Counted from the stretch's first letter, positions 9,776 to 22,400 are shown. The stretch is DNA of 64,000 nt from Micractinium sp. NFX-FRZ (GCA_029339195.1 JAPTJF010000044.1:1-64000), one strand, 5' to 3'. A program made the numbers and translations. The notes: generated from the letters alone by a model not told the origin.

Positions 9776-12305
9776 ATGACAAGTGCACAACCCGTGTCAC
9801 CGTTTGACGAGTGGGGGGAGGCCGGCGCGGCTGCGACGTTGTCGCCAACGCTCGGTGCCGGCACCTCCCGGCCCCGCAAGCGCGCCCGCCTGCCGGCCAA
9901 CGAATGCCAAGTTCCAGGATGCACCGAGCAGCTGCAGCTGCCCTACCAGCATGTACGTATGCGGGGCCTCCCGGTGGCGGGGGTGGTTTCCCCCACCGCC
10001 GCTAACCGGCGTCACACTGGGGTTCCTTTGCGGGCTGAATCGCCGCAGCGCTGCCCCACAAGCCGCCTCACCCCCGTCAAGTTTCCCCTACTGTTTGTGC
10101 CTTCAGAAGAGCAAGGCGTGTGCGACGCACCTGAAAGCAGACTCCGTCTTGCTAGCCGACGGGCGGCGCTGCCGCTTCTGCCAAAAGGTGGGTGCACCGC
10201 CCCCTGCAGCTGCGCCTGTGTGCGCGAGACGAGGAGACGGCTGCCAGCAGGCGCGGCCTTCCCTCCCTTCCTCATGCCCTGGCAGCCGAGGGCCTGCCTT
10301 GCCCCCCCACGGCTGCTCACCTGTGCTGTGCCACTGTGTGATGTGGTGCACTGTACCAAAACGCGCACGACAAACAGGCTGTGATGTACCCAACCTCGAG
10401 ATTGGGTACCGCTCTACCCCCGCTGCGGCCCACGCCACCTCTCCCCTCTGACACCCCTTGGCATCGCCACCACAACCCCAGCACAATACAAGCTGCCAAC
10501 ACTGCCAGTACACCCCACCAAATGCCTACGAGTTGCTCACGCCGCGTGCCATGCCTCCTCCCGCTCCTCCCCAGCGCCGCCCCGCCCCACCACCCACCAC
10601 CCGCCCCCGCCCCCGCCTGCCGTGCAGTGCGGGCGCTTCCAACGGGCAGACGCGTTTGACGCAGACAAGCGCACCTGCAGGCTGGCACTGGAGCAGGTGG
10701 GAGGTGGGGAGTGCCGGGAGGTCGGCCAGCACAGCCCTCAGCCCTGCTTGCTCCTCTTTGTTGGGCCCCCTGCACAAGCGAACAGCACAGTGCTTTGTTC
10801 ATTGATGTTGATGCTCGTGATTGGGTGGCAGGAACACACGTATGCGGCAGGGTGGGGGCAGGCTGGCACAGCTGCCCACCGTCCTCGCCACGCTGCCGCC
10901 CTCGCACCACCACCAGCATCCCCCCTTGCCATGCGCAGCACAACGCGCGGCGGCGGAAGCACCCGCGGGGCGCGGCGCAGCGCGCGGGCAACGACAGCCG
11001 CGGCAGCGACGCCAGCCGCGGCAGCAACCATAGCGATACAGTGGGGCTCGGGGAGGCCGGGAGGGCCGGCTTCCCGGCAGGCGCCAGCCTGCCGCTGCCG
11101 CTGCCGCTATCCACGGCGGTGGGCGGGTCAGCAGAGGCATCGCTCACGCTGTACCACCACCCGCCCAGCAGCCCGCAGCAGCACTTGAGGAGGGACGGCG
11201 GCGTGCTGCTGCCCCCGCTGCCGCTGCCCCCGCCAGCACCGCCAGCTTCCCCCCAGCTGCTGGGCACCTGCGGTGAGTTGCGTTTAGCTCTGCTCATCTC
11301 CAAGCTGCTCCACTGTTGGTCGCTCCTGACAATGACCTACCTGCACAACACCTGCTTTCGGGCGGCACAGAAGCTGTATGGCGCTGCATGCCACACGCTG
11401 CATGTCACATGCTGCAGCCGCTTTGAAGCGCCTCTCATGCGGCCGCCAGAGCAGGAGTGCCGCCCCTGCCAACCCCTCCCGCCCCGTCCCCGCGCTGCCC
11501 TGCCATGCAGACCGTGCATCCCAGGCGCTGTGCCTGCAGCGGTTGCTGGCACTGGCGGCGCCAGCTCAGCCTCAGCACCCGGCTGCCAGCCTGGCCAGCG
11601 GCCTGGACGCGCTCGCAGCACTGCAGGTGGGCACTGACGTGCTGCCAACCCAGCTCATGCCCCTTTTTGCAACTGAAGTAGGCGCCCCGCACCAGCCGGT
11701 GGCCCCGCTCCTGCCACTTTTGGCGGCCCGCCCGCTGGCATTTCTGAGGTTTGAGGCCTTAGGAAAAACTGTACTCTTTTGATTAGATTTTGAAACTGTA
11801 CTTCAAAACCCGCTCAATGACCGCACGCTTGCGCCCTGCCGCCCTCCTGCAGGGCCTGGCCCAGCTGCTTGCCATCTTTGGCCTGAGCAGCGCACAGCTT
11901 GGGGGGCTGGCAGCAGCGTCTGCGGGGTTCACAGCAGGTCCCGCCTCCCACGCGGTGCCACCCGACCTGCCGCACCCGCTGGCGCAACCAAGCGGGCAGC
12001 AGCAGGTGGCGCAGCTTGTGGCCCTGCCAAGCGGGCAGCAGCAGGTGGCGCAGGCGGGGGCCGGGGGCGTGGCAGCAAGGCCCGGCCGCTCCGCCTTTGT
12101 GGTTACGGCAGGCGCCAGGGCGGCCAGCCAGCCGGGGTGGCAGGCTCCTGGAGCGGCGGCGGCGGGTGGGCAGCCTGCATTGGAGGAGGCGCTGCGCCCG
12201 CTGCAGGCATTACTGGACGCCGGCACACGTGCGGCGGCGCTGCAACGGCGAGGAGCAAGTTGTTTTGCAAACTGGGCGCCGCCGCAGGCAGGCTGCGGCC
12301 CTTGA
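9776..12305 (+). CDS. SBP-box transcription factor with altered zinc site 2
   Basis: Second SBP-family DNA-binding protein, about 409 residues. Exons are 9776-9952, 10107-10187, 10628-10696, 10939-11272, 11511-11626 and 11853-12305, all in phase. A basic stretch RPRKRAR precedes the domain (residues about 44-112). Zinc site 1 is CQVPGC and CATH; zinc site 2 is FCQKCGRFQ and TCR, followed by the basic HNARRRK. The residue that is normally His in the C-x-R-F-H motif is Gln here (residue about 91), so zinc site 2 may be weakened or use another ligand such as the extra Cys in RRCRFC. The C-terminal half is Pro/Ala/Ser-rich and carries a duplicated PSGQQQVAQ unit (about 11988-12055). The upstream ATG at 9587 is in frame but lies in non-conserved sequence, so 9776 was preferred. 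It is divergent from the other SBP gene and probably paralogous to it. Confidence 0.9.
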
Positions 12306-13399
12306 GCTGTCTATTCCCCTATTGACCCGGGGGTCGCTGCCCTGGCTGCCGCGGGTTGCACAGACCCCGTGCAGCCCACCGCCGCAGCGGCGCCCCTTGC
12401 TTGCGACCTGTTTCCCCCCCCATTTTTGATGACCGGACTCATGGCGCCATGCCAGCGCTCAACTCATTCGTTGACCCTCCGTCCCTTCTGTTTTATGCGA
12501 GCGACCCTCACCTCACCACAAACACGACTTCCCTCCCGCCCTTTTCTTCCAGCAAGCGCGCTCCCCTGCCTAACCTGTGCCGCCGCCGACGGGACCGCAC
12601 TACTGTGGCCGCCACCGCCGACCCCGTTTTCCGCAACTTCCGGAAACTCTCCCATTCATCATCAGCGTGGGAGCGGCAGAGATTGCCACTCCTGCCCTTG
12701 CCTAACCCACTGCATGCACTGAAGCCGGGCCCACCCTGCCTCCTCCACCTCTGCATCTGCACAAATCAACCCCCCACGGATGGTTGGCAGGCACGCCGTG
12801 CCCTGTAAAATAGTACCGCCTCCCAAGCGCGCCCTTCGTTTCCGCCTTGTTTGTAACTGCGAGTCAGTCACCTGCGAGCCTGCGCCGGCTGCCGGTGCTC
12901 TGAAAAAGGTGGAGGCGGTATCAACCAGGCCGGCCTGCCGGCACCCAGCTGCCGGCCAGCTGCCGGGCCACCCGCCCTTGCACTTGGACACCCGCGGCAT
13001 GCCTCCTGAGTGTATGCCTCCCCCGGCCTGTGGCGTGCAGATGGGAAGCAGTACCAACGGCTTTTTTTGTGGCCACACCCACCAATGGTTGCTTACATTT
13101 GGGTGGGCGGGCCGCAGCGGGCCAGCCGCCCGGCGCCAGCTAGGTGTGCCCACAAGGGGGCTGCGCACTTATGCATAGACTGTTCCATCCGCGTCTTTGG
13201 CCTGGGGAGAGTTGGCAGCCACCGCAGGCTGTGTTAAGTTACTGGAGAGTCGCAGCTCTCACGAGGCGCGATTTTGTGGACCTCCGCCAGCCCCCAGCAC
13301 CCTTCACGCAATAGTCTTCGGGGCTTGCAGTCGCGACAGAAGCTTGCGGCGAAGGCGCAGGACGCAGGGAGGGAGCAAACTGCTCGAGCCGCGGTGCGA
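12306..13399. other. Intergenic region / 3' UTR of SBP gene
   Basis: It follows the SBP stop codon and precedes the start of the TZF gene on the same strand. TGTAA motifs at 12804-12808 and 12852-12856 are candidate poly(A) signals, about 500-550 bases after the stop. The rest should hold the TZF promoter and 5' UTR. No credible coding exon was seen. Confidence 0.5.
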
Positions 13400-16300
13400 A
13401 TGGAGCCCGAGGCTGCGCTCCATGAGACGCCTGCATTCAGGATGCACTGCATGAAGGTAACGTCAGTTGTGTGCACTGCAAGGTTGCGGGGCGCTGGGGC
13501 GGGGGGCTTCCAAGTCATTGGCGGCTGAACTTGCGTGCTGCCGGGTTTGGCTGTGTTTCCATACCCAGAGGACGCGCGCCAGCCGCCTGCAGACGCCGCA
13601 CCCAGCGCGCTGCCCAACCTGCGGGTATTCAGCGGTAGCGCCGGTAGCGCCACCGTCGCGGCCAGCCCGAGACACAACACCTTGTTTGGTTTGTGGTGTG
13701 ATCTGCCTGGCCAAGGCAACCCACAGGCAGACACCTGGGTGGAAGCACCAAGCTGTCAGCGGCTGCCCCACGCTTGCACTCTCCCCTGCAGGTGCTGCCA
13801 TGCCCGCAGCGCTTTGCCCACGACTGGCCGTCGTGCCCCTTCGCGCACCCGGGCGAGCGCGCACGGCGCCGGGACCCGCGCCTGTACTCCTACACAGGCG
13901 TCGCCTGCCCTGCCATCAAGCAGGCAAGCCGCACAAACGTGCTCCGTATTCCAGAGGGCATGGGGCAGGGCAGCCTGCTGTCACCCTGCCTGCACACGCA
14001 GTCGCAGATGGTACCTGGGCAGCAGTCGCGCCGCCCGTACCGCCTCATGTGCCCTCATGCCCTGGGCGCACACACAGGGCGCGCGCTGCCCCGCCCCGCC
14101 AGCCTCCCTCCAACGCCGCCTGTACCACTGTGCCCACCACCCGCGCAGGACGGCCGCTGCGACCTGGCTGACCACTGCCCCTACGCCCACAACGTGTTCG
14201 AGTACTGGCTGCACCCCACCCGGTGAGGCGGCAGGGGCAGCACGCCACTTGGCACGCACGCCACGGCTTCGTGTTACTGGGGCTGCTGGCGGGCATGCAG
14301 GCGGGTGGGTGCTGTGCAGCACCCACACCCACACAGGGGCCGCTGCACTTGCCCCCGCCCCGTCCCCTCTTCCTCGCTGCCTGCCTCACACCGGCCCTGC
14401 TATGCCTGCTCCCTAACGCAGGTACCGCACCCAGCTGTGCTCCGATGGCACAAGCTGCCACCGCCGGATCTGCTTCTTCGCGCACAGGTGGGGCTTGTGT
14501 GTGCAGGGCAGGCGGACAGGGCAGGACGGGCGGGCGGGCGGGCAGGCGGGGTGATGCACGGACGCACGGGTGGATGGATGGATGGATGGATGACGTGGTA
14601 TCCAGCATGCAGCGCGTTGACGCACACATCTGCAGGGCAGGCAGGCGGGGTCGATGGGTTCGTTGGATGGCTTTTGCGTGCGCCGGCCTCGGCACATCTC
14701 CAGCTGATGTGGATGCTGGCCGTCGGTGCCTGGCAACAACAGGCTGCTGGCCAGAAAGCATTTCATGCGGCCGTGCTGCCTCACCCGCACTCTCTGTTTT
14801 TGTTGTTGTCACCGCAACTCCCCTCCGCTTGCCCTCCCTCCCGCAGCCTGGACGAACTGCGTGCCCCCTCCACCAAGCCCTTTGTGCGGCCCGATGCCGT
14901 GGTGGCGGCCGCCGCGGCCGCCGCCGCCGCGCGGAAGCAGCGGGCGCCCGCTGGCGTCGGGGCGGCTGCGTCTGCCTCGCCTTCCGGTGGGGTGCTGCCA
15001 GCGCAGCAGGAGCAGGAGCAGGAGCAAGGAGAGGCGCAGCAGGAGACTGAGACAGCAGATGAGGTGATTAGATGGGTAGTGGGATGGTGTTGCAAGGCTG
15101 TGCAGGTTGTGTGCTGAACACAGGCTTGGGGCTGGCTGGACAGGCGGGGGCGCAGAGGTCGCCAGCCAGCCAGCAGGCTGGATTAGGGTTTAAACCCTAT
15201 CAGGCAAGAGCTCCAACCCGCGGAGCAGGCTCCGCCCCTGGCTCACCCCACCCGCCTGGGCACGCCAGCCAGCAGGCAGGCTGTGCCCTGCCTCTGCGGC
15301 TCTCCGCCGCTCGCGCTCGGCCCGCTTGCCCTCACCAGCCGCACCCCCTCTGCCCACCCGTACCCTACTTGCCACCCCGCCTGCAGGAGCAGCACCGAGT
15401 GGTTGAGACTGTGACGTGGCTGCTGGGCCGGGGGGAGTTCAGCCCGGGGCAGGCTGCCGCGCTGCTGCGAGAGCTGCTCCCGTCCCGGGCCCTGGAGATG
15501 CTGCAGGCGGGGCTGCGCACCGGCGGCGGCGGCGGCGACGCCGCCGGCAGCGCCTGGCACAGTGCAGAGGGCGCTCGCTGCCGCAGGTGGGGGCACATGC
15601 GCTGGGGAGTGGGCCAGGGTAGGGCCCCTGCAGGCTGCCGCGGGGCGGGGGCTGCACTGCTGCCGTCTCTCCGCAGCTGCCAGCTGGTGCCAGGCAGCAC
15701 CTGTGGGGTCGGCGGGGGCCCTGCATGCCTCCCATGCCCTGCCTTGCTTCCCCCGCAGCCCAACAGCGACGCCTCCTGCTGATGCCCTGCCCTCTTCTCC
15801 CCTGTGCAGCGACCCTCTGGGGCATCAGCTCACCTACAGCCCTGGCCCGGCAGCGCCGGCTGGCGCGGGCGGTACCCGGTGCAGCCACGGCAGCGCGGCT
15901 GCTGCCTCGGCTGCACGCCTCCAAGTGGCGCTGGCTGCCCCGCCCCCGGGCCTGCCCTGCCAGCTGGCACAATCTCAGCAGCAGCAGCAGCAGCAGCAGC
16001 CCCAGCAGCAGGGCTTTTCGGACGAGACGGCGGGGCTTCTGGCGCGTGTGGCAGCGGTCATCCAAGCACACCGCCGCACAGGCCCAGGCACCTCCCAGCT
16101 GCTGCCGGCGTATGCGGCGCTTGGTGGCGCGGACTGCGCCGCCGGCGCCCCGCGCTTCAGCGCCCCAAGCCCCCACAGTGCCCTGGAGCAGACCGCAGGT
16201 GTGGTGGGCGCGGGGCGGCATGCCGGCGCTGCTGTGCACCATGCCCGGGCAAGGCGGGGCTGCAAGCAAATCAAAGGGAGAGGGGCGCGGCCATGCCATC

Positions 16301-18061
16301 AGAGCAATGCTGGGCTGCTGTGCCGCCACCCTTGCCAGAGCAGGGCTGCAGACCTGCTGGCGGCACTGGGGTGTGCTTAGCACGCGTGGCGCATGTGTCA
16401 CCACGCCACCCGTGTGCCAGCGCTCATCCCAATCCACACACCCACCTACCTGTCTGACCCCTGCCCCTGCCTCCCCACCTGCGCCCCTCTGCAGCGGCGC
16501 GCCTGAGCCTGGATGTCGGGCTGGAGGCGCAGCTATGTGCAGGGTGTGCCATCACCCGCCTGCACCCGCACCACGCCCCGCCCGCCGGATTCGCTCGCCT
16601 GCAGCAGCAGGTGCGCGGGCAGCTGCTGCTGACGCCGGGTGCAGGCGCCGCTGCTGCTGCCGCTGCTGCTGCTGCCAGTGCGTCGAGAGCGCCCATGCCT
16701 GCGCTGCTGCCCACGTGAGTGCTGCTGACCTGCATTGCACGTGTGCCGAAACCCCACCTTGGCCCCTGCAGGGTGCCATGCCTTCCTCCACCCTGGCGCA
16801 CGCTCAGCACATGCTGTCACCTGGTGCCCCGCCCGGCGCGGGCGCTGCCGGTGCCCCGCCCGGCGATCCTTTTGACCTGATGCTCCCGGCCAACTCCTGG
16901 CCGTGCGCAATGAGCCTGGCTGAGCAAGCCCAGCAGGAGGGGCCACAGATAGAGTCCTTTGACGCGCTCCTGCCTGCCAACAGCTGGCCGTGCGCCCCCG
17001 GCGGCGGCGCGCCGCCGCCCGCCAGCCTGGCACGCCTGAGCACGGATTTCGGCCTGGCACAGCATGCGCAGCAGGGCATGGATGCCAGCATGGCACGTCG
17101 CAGCATGGACGCCAGCATGGCACGCTACGGCGTGGAGGCCAGCCTGGCGCAGCACGGGCGGCTCAGCATGGATGCCAGCATTTCACGCCTCAGCATGGAT
17201 GCCAGCATGGCACGGCTCGGCATGGAGGCCAGCCTGGCGCAGCATGCGCGCCTCAGCCTGGACGCTAACCTGGCGCGTGACAGCATGGACAGCAGCGCCT
17301 CTTGGTTCCCTGCCGAGGGCAGGGCCAGCCAGGATCTGGGCCGCCATAGCTTTGAGGCACCTCCTGCCGCCGCCTCCCCCAGGTTGGCCCCACCGGGTGG
17401 CTGCACAAGGTGTTGTTGGCAGCGTGTGCTGCTTGGTTGTGAGGGAGTCGTGCTGTGCAGGCCTTGCTGGTATGCAGCTGGGGCTCCCTTCCCCTCCCAG
17501 GCGGTTTGAGGCGGGGTGCAAGGGTGGGTCCCAGATTAGAGTTTGCAGGGCTGGTCAGCTGTGTTGAGCAGGTTAGGGTTTCAGGGCTGGTTGGCTGTGG
17601 CAAGCAGCACGCTGGGTGCGCTTGGCGGGCACGCAGACGGGGTGCTGGCAGGCAGGCAGGCACGCAGGCAGGGGGGCCGTGCGCGGGCCGGGGGCCCTGC
17701 AATCCCCACACCCCAGGTTTGGGATTTTAGGGCAGTGTCGACACTCTGCAAGCGGTGCGCTGCCGTGCAGCCGTGACATCACGTCAATGTGCGGGGCTGT
17801 GCTGTGCTGTGGTGTGTGCCTGCCACACTCCCCGCCTTCCTGCCTCCTCATGCAAGCCAAACCCGCCGCTCTGCCGCCGTGCCACCCTGCAGGCCGCCGC
17901 TGCCGCTGCCCCCGGTCAACCCGTACACATCAAGCTTCTTCTGCACGGGTGCATCACAGTTTTCCAGCCCTGGTATGACCAGTGCAAGCGTGGCGCCCGC
18001 CGGCCCTGCCACCAACGACGGCAGCGCCTGGTATGATCTGCTGCCCCGCTTCTCAGCGTGA
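13400..18061 (+). CDS. Plant-type RR-TZF (tandem CCCH) RNA-binding protein
   Basis: Arginine-rich tandem zinc-finger protein, a family that binds and destabilises mRNA in plants; about 676 residues. Exons are 13400-13456, 13792-13923, 14149-14222, 14422-14487, 14847-15063, 15387-15586, 15810-16198, 16495-16610, 16772-17382 and 17893-18061. The N-terminus FRMHCMK joins VLPCPQRFAHDW and the RR motif GERARRRDPR. Finger 1 is C-x8-C-x5-C-x3-H (CPAIKQDGRC..HCPYAH), then 16 residues, then finger 2 C-x5-C-x4-C-x3-H (CSDGTSC..ICFFAH). This is exactly the plant RR-TZF spacing. Then come SLDELR, an Ala run, and a long low-complexity tail with two LPANSWPCA motifs and a decamer repeat around SMDASMAR. 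Intron 13924-14148 starts GC (CAG|GCAAGC). The 3' end of exon 8 is the least certain point, because CAG|gtgcgc at 16610 restores frame whereas the stronger-looking donor at 16714 does not. Confidence 0.92.
14571..14592. repeat. (GGAT)n microsatellite
   Basis: Five to six GGAT units lie in the TZF intron 14488-14846, preceded by a (GGGC)n stretch near 14528-14548. Confidence 0.85.
15184..15199. repeat. Perfect 16-bp palindrome TAGGGTTTAAACCCTA
   Basis: Two head-to-head telomere-type half repeats (plant/green-algal TTTAGGG) form a perfect palindrome within a TZF intron (15064-15386). AAACCCTA is also the core of the plant telo-box cis-element. Confidence 0.85.
17050..17310 (+). repeat. Decapeptide coding repeat (SMDASMARxx)
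   Basis: About eight imperfect 30-base units encode variants of GMDASMARRS, SMDASMARYG, VEASLAQHGR and LSMDASISRL in exon 9 of the TZF gene. The period is exactly ten residues, with small side chains and Met/Leu recurring at fixed positions, so an amphipathic helical array is plausible. Confidence 0.85.
17534..17608. repeat. Tandem ~37-bp repeat with telomere-like core
   Basis: The segment starting ATTAGAGTTTGCAGGGCTGG is followed at about 17572 by GTTAGGGTTTCAGGGCTGG. Both then run into CTGTG and end at GAGCAG or AAGCAG. The repeat lies in the last TZF intron (17383-17892). Confidence 0.7.
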
Positions 18062-19464
18062 CGACTCGGCAGCCCCTGCCTGCGTCACCACCCATCCCCA
18101 CACTTTGATCTTTCGACACGTCACCACCCAACCCCGCTCGCGTCACCTGTGTGACCGGCTCTTCCCCCACAGCGTCCCCAGCGGCTCGTATGCAGCATGC
18201 GCTGCTGTGACGGCGTGCCACGTCAGCTGTCTGCTCATGCCCTCGCCGCTCTATTACATCTTGCACATGCCTCAGCACGTCACACACGAATCACCTCACG
18301 TCTCATGTCTCTGCCACTCCGCCAACAATCTGAGCCTCGAGCCAGCCCTATCGGTAGCCTATTTTTCGTCCCCGTCTCTGCGCCACACTTCACTCTGCCC
18401 CACTGAGCTTAGCGCCAGCCAGCGTCAGCTCACGCATCTTTCACCTTGTGCTTTCCAGTTTCCCGTCCGTGCTGCTGCTGCAGCTGTATCGTGCTGCATG
18501 CATGGCCGGCCCATATGGACACACCCCGTGTCCACAGCCTGCCCATTTTTTGACAGCGCCTCTTCACGGTGTGTTATATTGTCAGTTTGAGAACGCCTTC
18601 TGTCCACCAAACCAGGCGCTGCTAGTTTTGTTTCGCGTTTTTCTGGTAACGCTTTCCCAGACCACCGGCCCCAAAATATAGTTTTACGTCTATCTCGACT
18701 GAACGCTCTGCCGGACAAGGGATATGCACACATCTGCTGTCGTTGATCTTAGTCTGCCAAGTGCTTTGCGCCGCCCGGCTTCGACTCAGAAGAACCGCGG
18801 TCGGGCGCGCTCACATGTAACTGTCCTTGCCGTTGGTCGACGGGGGAGGAGCGCCTGCTTGCAGGTACCCAAAGCACAGGCACTTGCAAGGGTAGTGTCA
18901 AGTTGCTGGTCGCTCGCTGCAAGCAAGGTACCTTGCTACTGCGGCCCTGCTTTGGAGGTCTGTTACATAGCATGGCGGCACACCCTGCGGCGCCTGCAGG
19001 GGGCTGCCGGTGCAGGAGGCAGTGCAGGCCAAGCTCCCCCTTGCTTGCTAAGGTGGCAACGCTGGTCATGTTCGCCAGAGCCACTTTTAATCAAGTCTGC
19101 GGCCCCCTCTGACATCGAAAACCGCACGCGGTTGACCGTTGCGCAACACGCCCTTGGAAGCTCATCAGGCGGGGTGAGCGCCTAGCGTGGCATTACTCGC
19201 AGTGCGGCGTTACTCGGCGTCGGACGACAGTGCGTACTGCAGGATCAAGATTGCTGGCTGTGTGACAGCCCGCCGTGACCCCGCCACGTCAGCCCAGTAA
19301 AGTCCCATTTCTTCTCTACCGAACCCCTCCACCTGCACTCCGTCTTGTTCTGTATTTCGCATGTTTTGAGCTTTGACATTTTGTTGGCGCCTCCACCTCT
19401 CCCGCCCGCCCGCCTGCCCGCCCACCTCTTCCACACCGCGCCCAAGAGCCTGCTCGGTAGCACC
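18062..19464. other. Intergenic region / TZF 3' UTR and expansin-like promoter
   Basis: Same-direction spacer of 1.4 kb. It is less GC-rich than the genes, and no spliced coding frame could be supported. A TGTAA near 18816 could end the TZF transcript. The final 100 bases before the ATG at 19465 are C-rich, consistent with a 5' UTR. Confidence 0.45.
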
Positions 19465-22400
19465 ATGTCGGTTACCCTCGCTGTGTTGTGCGTCTTGATG
19501 ATCGCGCCATCTGGGCTGGCGTCTCGAATCGCAGTGGGCGATGGTGAGCCCGCCAGCTTTTGGTGCCCGCGATTGGCGGCGGGTGCGAGGCACCATCAGG
19601 GCGCGCCCCCGTGCTGGCGGTTGGCTGCGCAGCACCCAAACCCTTGCCCTGATCAACACTTTGACAGCCATATGACTCAGATGTTTCCACAGCACGCGCC
19701 GCCTCTGTGTGCCCCTGGGGTGTCTGACGCGCTCATACGGCTGGGGGGCTGCCACCGCCACATCAGCCAAACCCGGCGGCCCTACAAACAGCAGTTAAAA
19801 ACATCAACGCCTGCCCCTAACTCCTTCCCCTCCCCCTCCTCCCCCGCCCTTCCCACCCAGCAGGCTCCGCCATGCCGGCTACCCTGGGCAGCCGCCGCAT
19901 GCTGCGTCAGGAGGCGGAGGCAGAGGCGGTACACGAGGCACACAGAGATGCGCTGCAGGAGGCGGCAGAGGAGGGGCTGCTGCTGCCAGGCAACCTGACC
20001 AACTGGGTGGTCCCTTGCCAGGTGAGCCCAGGGCAGTCAACGGATTTTCTAACTGCCGTGGCGGAGACAGCAAGTGGGCCTCCCAGGGGAGCACCTGGTT
20101 TTGGCCTGGGTGCACCGAGCGCTGGCAGCCTGCGTGCAGCGCAGGAGGGCGCCCGGCGCTGGCCTGCAGGATGGCACAAAAGCGCCTTTGCATGCAGGCC
20201 CTCCCCACATGTTTGCATGCCCACACAGCGTTGCATGGTGATGTGCTGACCCCAGGCGCGCTCCCCCGCTCCGTCCCGCACGCAGGACGGCCGCGCCCGC
20301 TGCCCCTCCACTTTGCTGGCATCTTGGGGGTACCAATGCCAGACCCGTGACACCACTGGCTGCTGCCTCATGCCCAACGGCCGCTTCTGCGTCCCTCTCA
20401 ACGACTTTGCTGCTGCCGTCACCCCTGCCACGTGGACGGGTCACGACCTGACCAACACCACCATGTGGGGGGGCGAGGGTAAGGCAGGGGGCCCCAGCTC
20501 GAGCCCTGTGGAGGGGGAGCAGCCTCCAGTGAAGGACGAGGACGAGGTTGATGACGTTGAGAAGGAGGCCGCCGGCACCGAATTGAATGGCAGCGCTGGT
20601 GAGGATGAAGAGCAGCAGGATGACAGCGCCAGCCCTGCTGCTGAGGAGGAGAAGAGCGGCAGCGTTGCGACGAGGGCCGGCGCCCAGTCCACCCGCCGCA
20701 GCACGCCCAAGCGCTCCAACTCGAAGCGTTCTAAATCAGGCACCACGTGGCAGCGCGCCACTGCCACCTACTTCAACAGCTACCCGCCCTGCTGCTCAGA
20801 CAGGGGCGCCGACCAGACGGAGTGCGCCCATTACTCTGGCTGCGAGTGGCAGGTGAGCGGGCACCCCTGGGGGTGAGGCGCATCACGTTGCAGCACTGCC
20901 AAGCTGGAATGCATGCAGCTGCGGTGGTTGGCTGAGGCCTGCTGTGGTGGTGGCGGTGGGAAGGTGCAGGAGCGTCCAAAGTTTGCCGCTTCAGGACTGC
21001 CATGCCGCTGCTGCCAGGCTCGAGTGTTGGCTGGGGCACTCTAGTGGACTCCCCAGTGGCGCCATCTCCCGCTCCCCCTATATTTTACCTTCCTTCCAAC
21101 CCTCCCTTGTCGCTCCCCCTCCCCGCCCCCTAACACTCCCCTCCCCTCCCTCGCATCTCTCCCCGTTGCAGGGCTACTTTGCTGGCATCAACGGGCGCAA
21201 GTCGCCCTCTTGGGTGGCCAGCAACAACATTGTGAGTGTGGGTGTCCACTCGTCTCCCCGCTGTTATGCGGGCCGAGGTGGTGACGAGATTGGAGAGGGG
21301 TGTAGCGGCTGTGGCGGCTGTGCCAGTGCCCTAACAGCCCCGGAACTGGACTTAGTCCACCCCTGCCCCACACTTGCACCCGCACGCACACGCCCGCCTG
21401 CCTGCCTACCCACCTACCTCCTGCCCCTTTCCCCCACACCTGGCTGCAGGTGGCTTTCTTCAGGGCCGGCCAGAGCAGCGAGGTGGGTGCCCTTCTCATG
21501 TCGCGCTGCCTGTGCCAATGTGTTTGCACCTGTGCCGCTGCCTCTCACCCCTGCGCTTTAAAACGGTGCTTGTGGAGACCAGCCTACCCCTGCCTGGGCT
21601 TGCCCACCAGCACTCCCCGCCCTGCCTGCCCACGCTCTCTAGAGACCGACCCCTTGGGCTGGCTAAGCCTGCCCCTCTGCCCGCCATCGTGCACACGCCT
21701 GCTGCCCCGCCAGCCCGCCTGCCCGCCTGCCCGCCTGCTGTCCTGAGCATCTCTTGCCCGCCCCCTGCATGCCAGCAACCCAACCACCTGCACCTCCACA
21801 CGTCCGTTTAGACCCGCCCCTCGCCCCTTGCCCCCCGCCCCCCCCGCGCGCCCCTCTCACCCTCAGGACTGGCACCGTCAGTGGAAGGGCAGCAAGCTGC
21901 GCATCCGCAACCCAAGGACGGGCAAGACCCTGGATGTGACGGTAAGGGGGGCTGTTCTTTCAGGGCTTGGCTGCGTGGTGGAGTCAGGGTGGGCATGTGC
22001 TGTGCAGCCCCACGCCGCGCACAGACCCCGGACGTGACGGTATGTGCTTGGGTGTAGCTGCAGGTCTAATGGGTTGGCCAGGTGGGTATGGTTTGGGTGG
22101 GGGAGGAGAGTGTTGCCCTGCCCAACCCTCCCTGTGCTGTGCTGTGCTGTGCTGTGCTGTGCTGTGCTGTGCTGTGCTGTGCTGTGCACTGCATTTGGTT
22201 CACCCCCGAGCAAGCCCTCCCGTGGTGAACTCAGAGGCTGCATACCTGCACCCATATGGTGCTCTGCTGAGATCATCTGTGCTGCCCGCGTCCCCCCTGC
22301 CCAGCACCCACCAAACACACACCGTCACCAAATGTCGCTGCACAATTGGCACCTGACCCTCCCTCCCTCCTTTCCCCTCCTCCCCGTCCTCCCCGGCCCT

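Noticed and set aside
15725..17509. Single unspliced 594-codon plus-strand frame across the TZF gene
   Set aside because: It mixes true exon 9 with out-of-frame translation of exons 7-8. Splicing at 16198/16495 and 16610/16772 gives far more protein-like sequence and continuous phases.
22132..22188. Pentamer repeat considered as a CRISPR-like array
   Set aside because: The unit is five bases with no spacers. It is a microsatellite in a eukaryotic intron.
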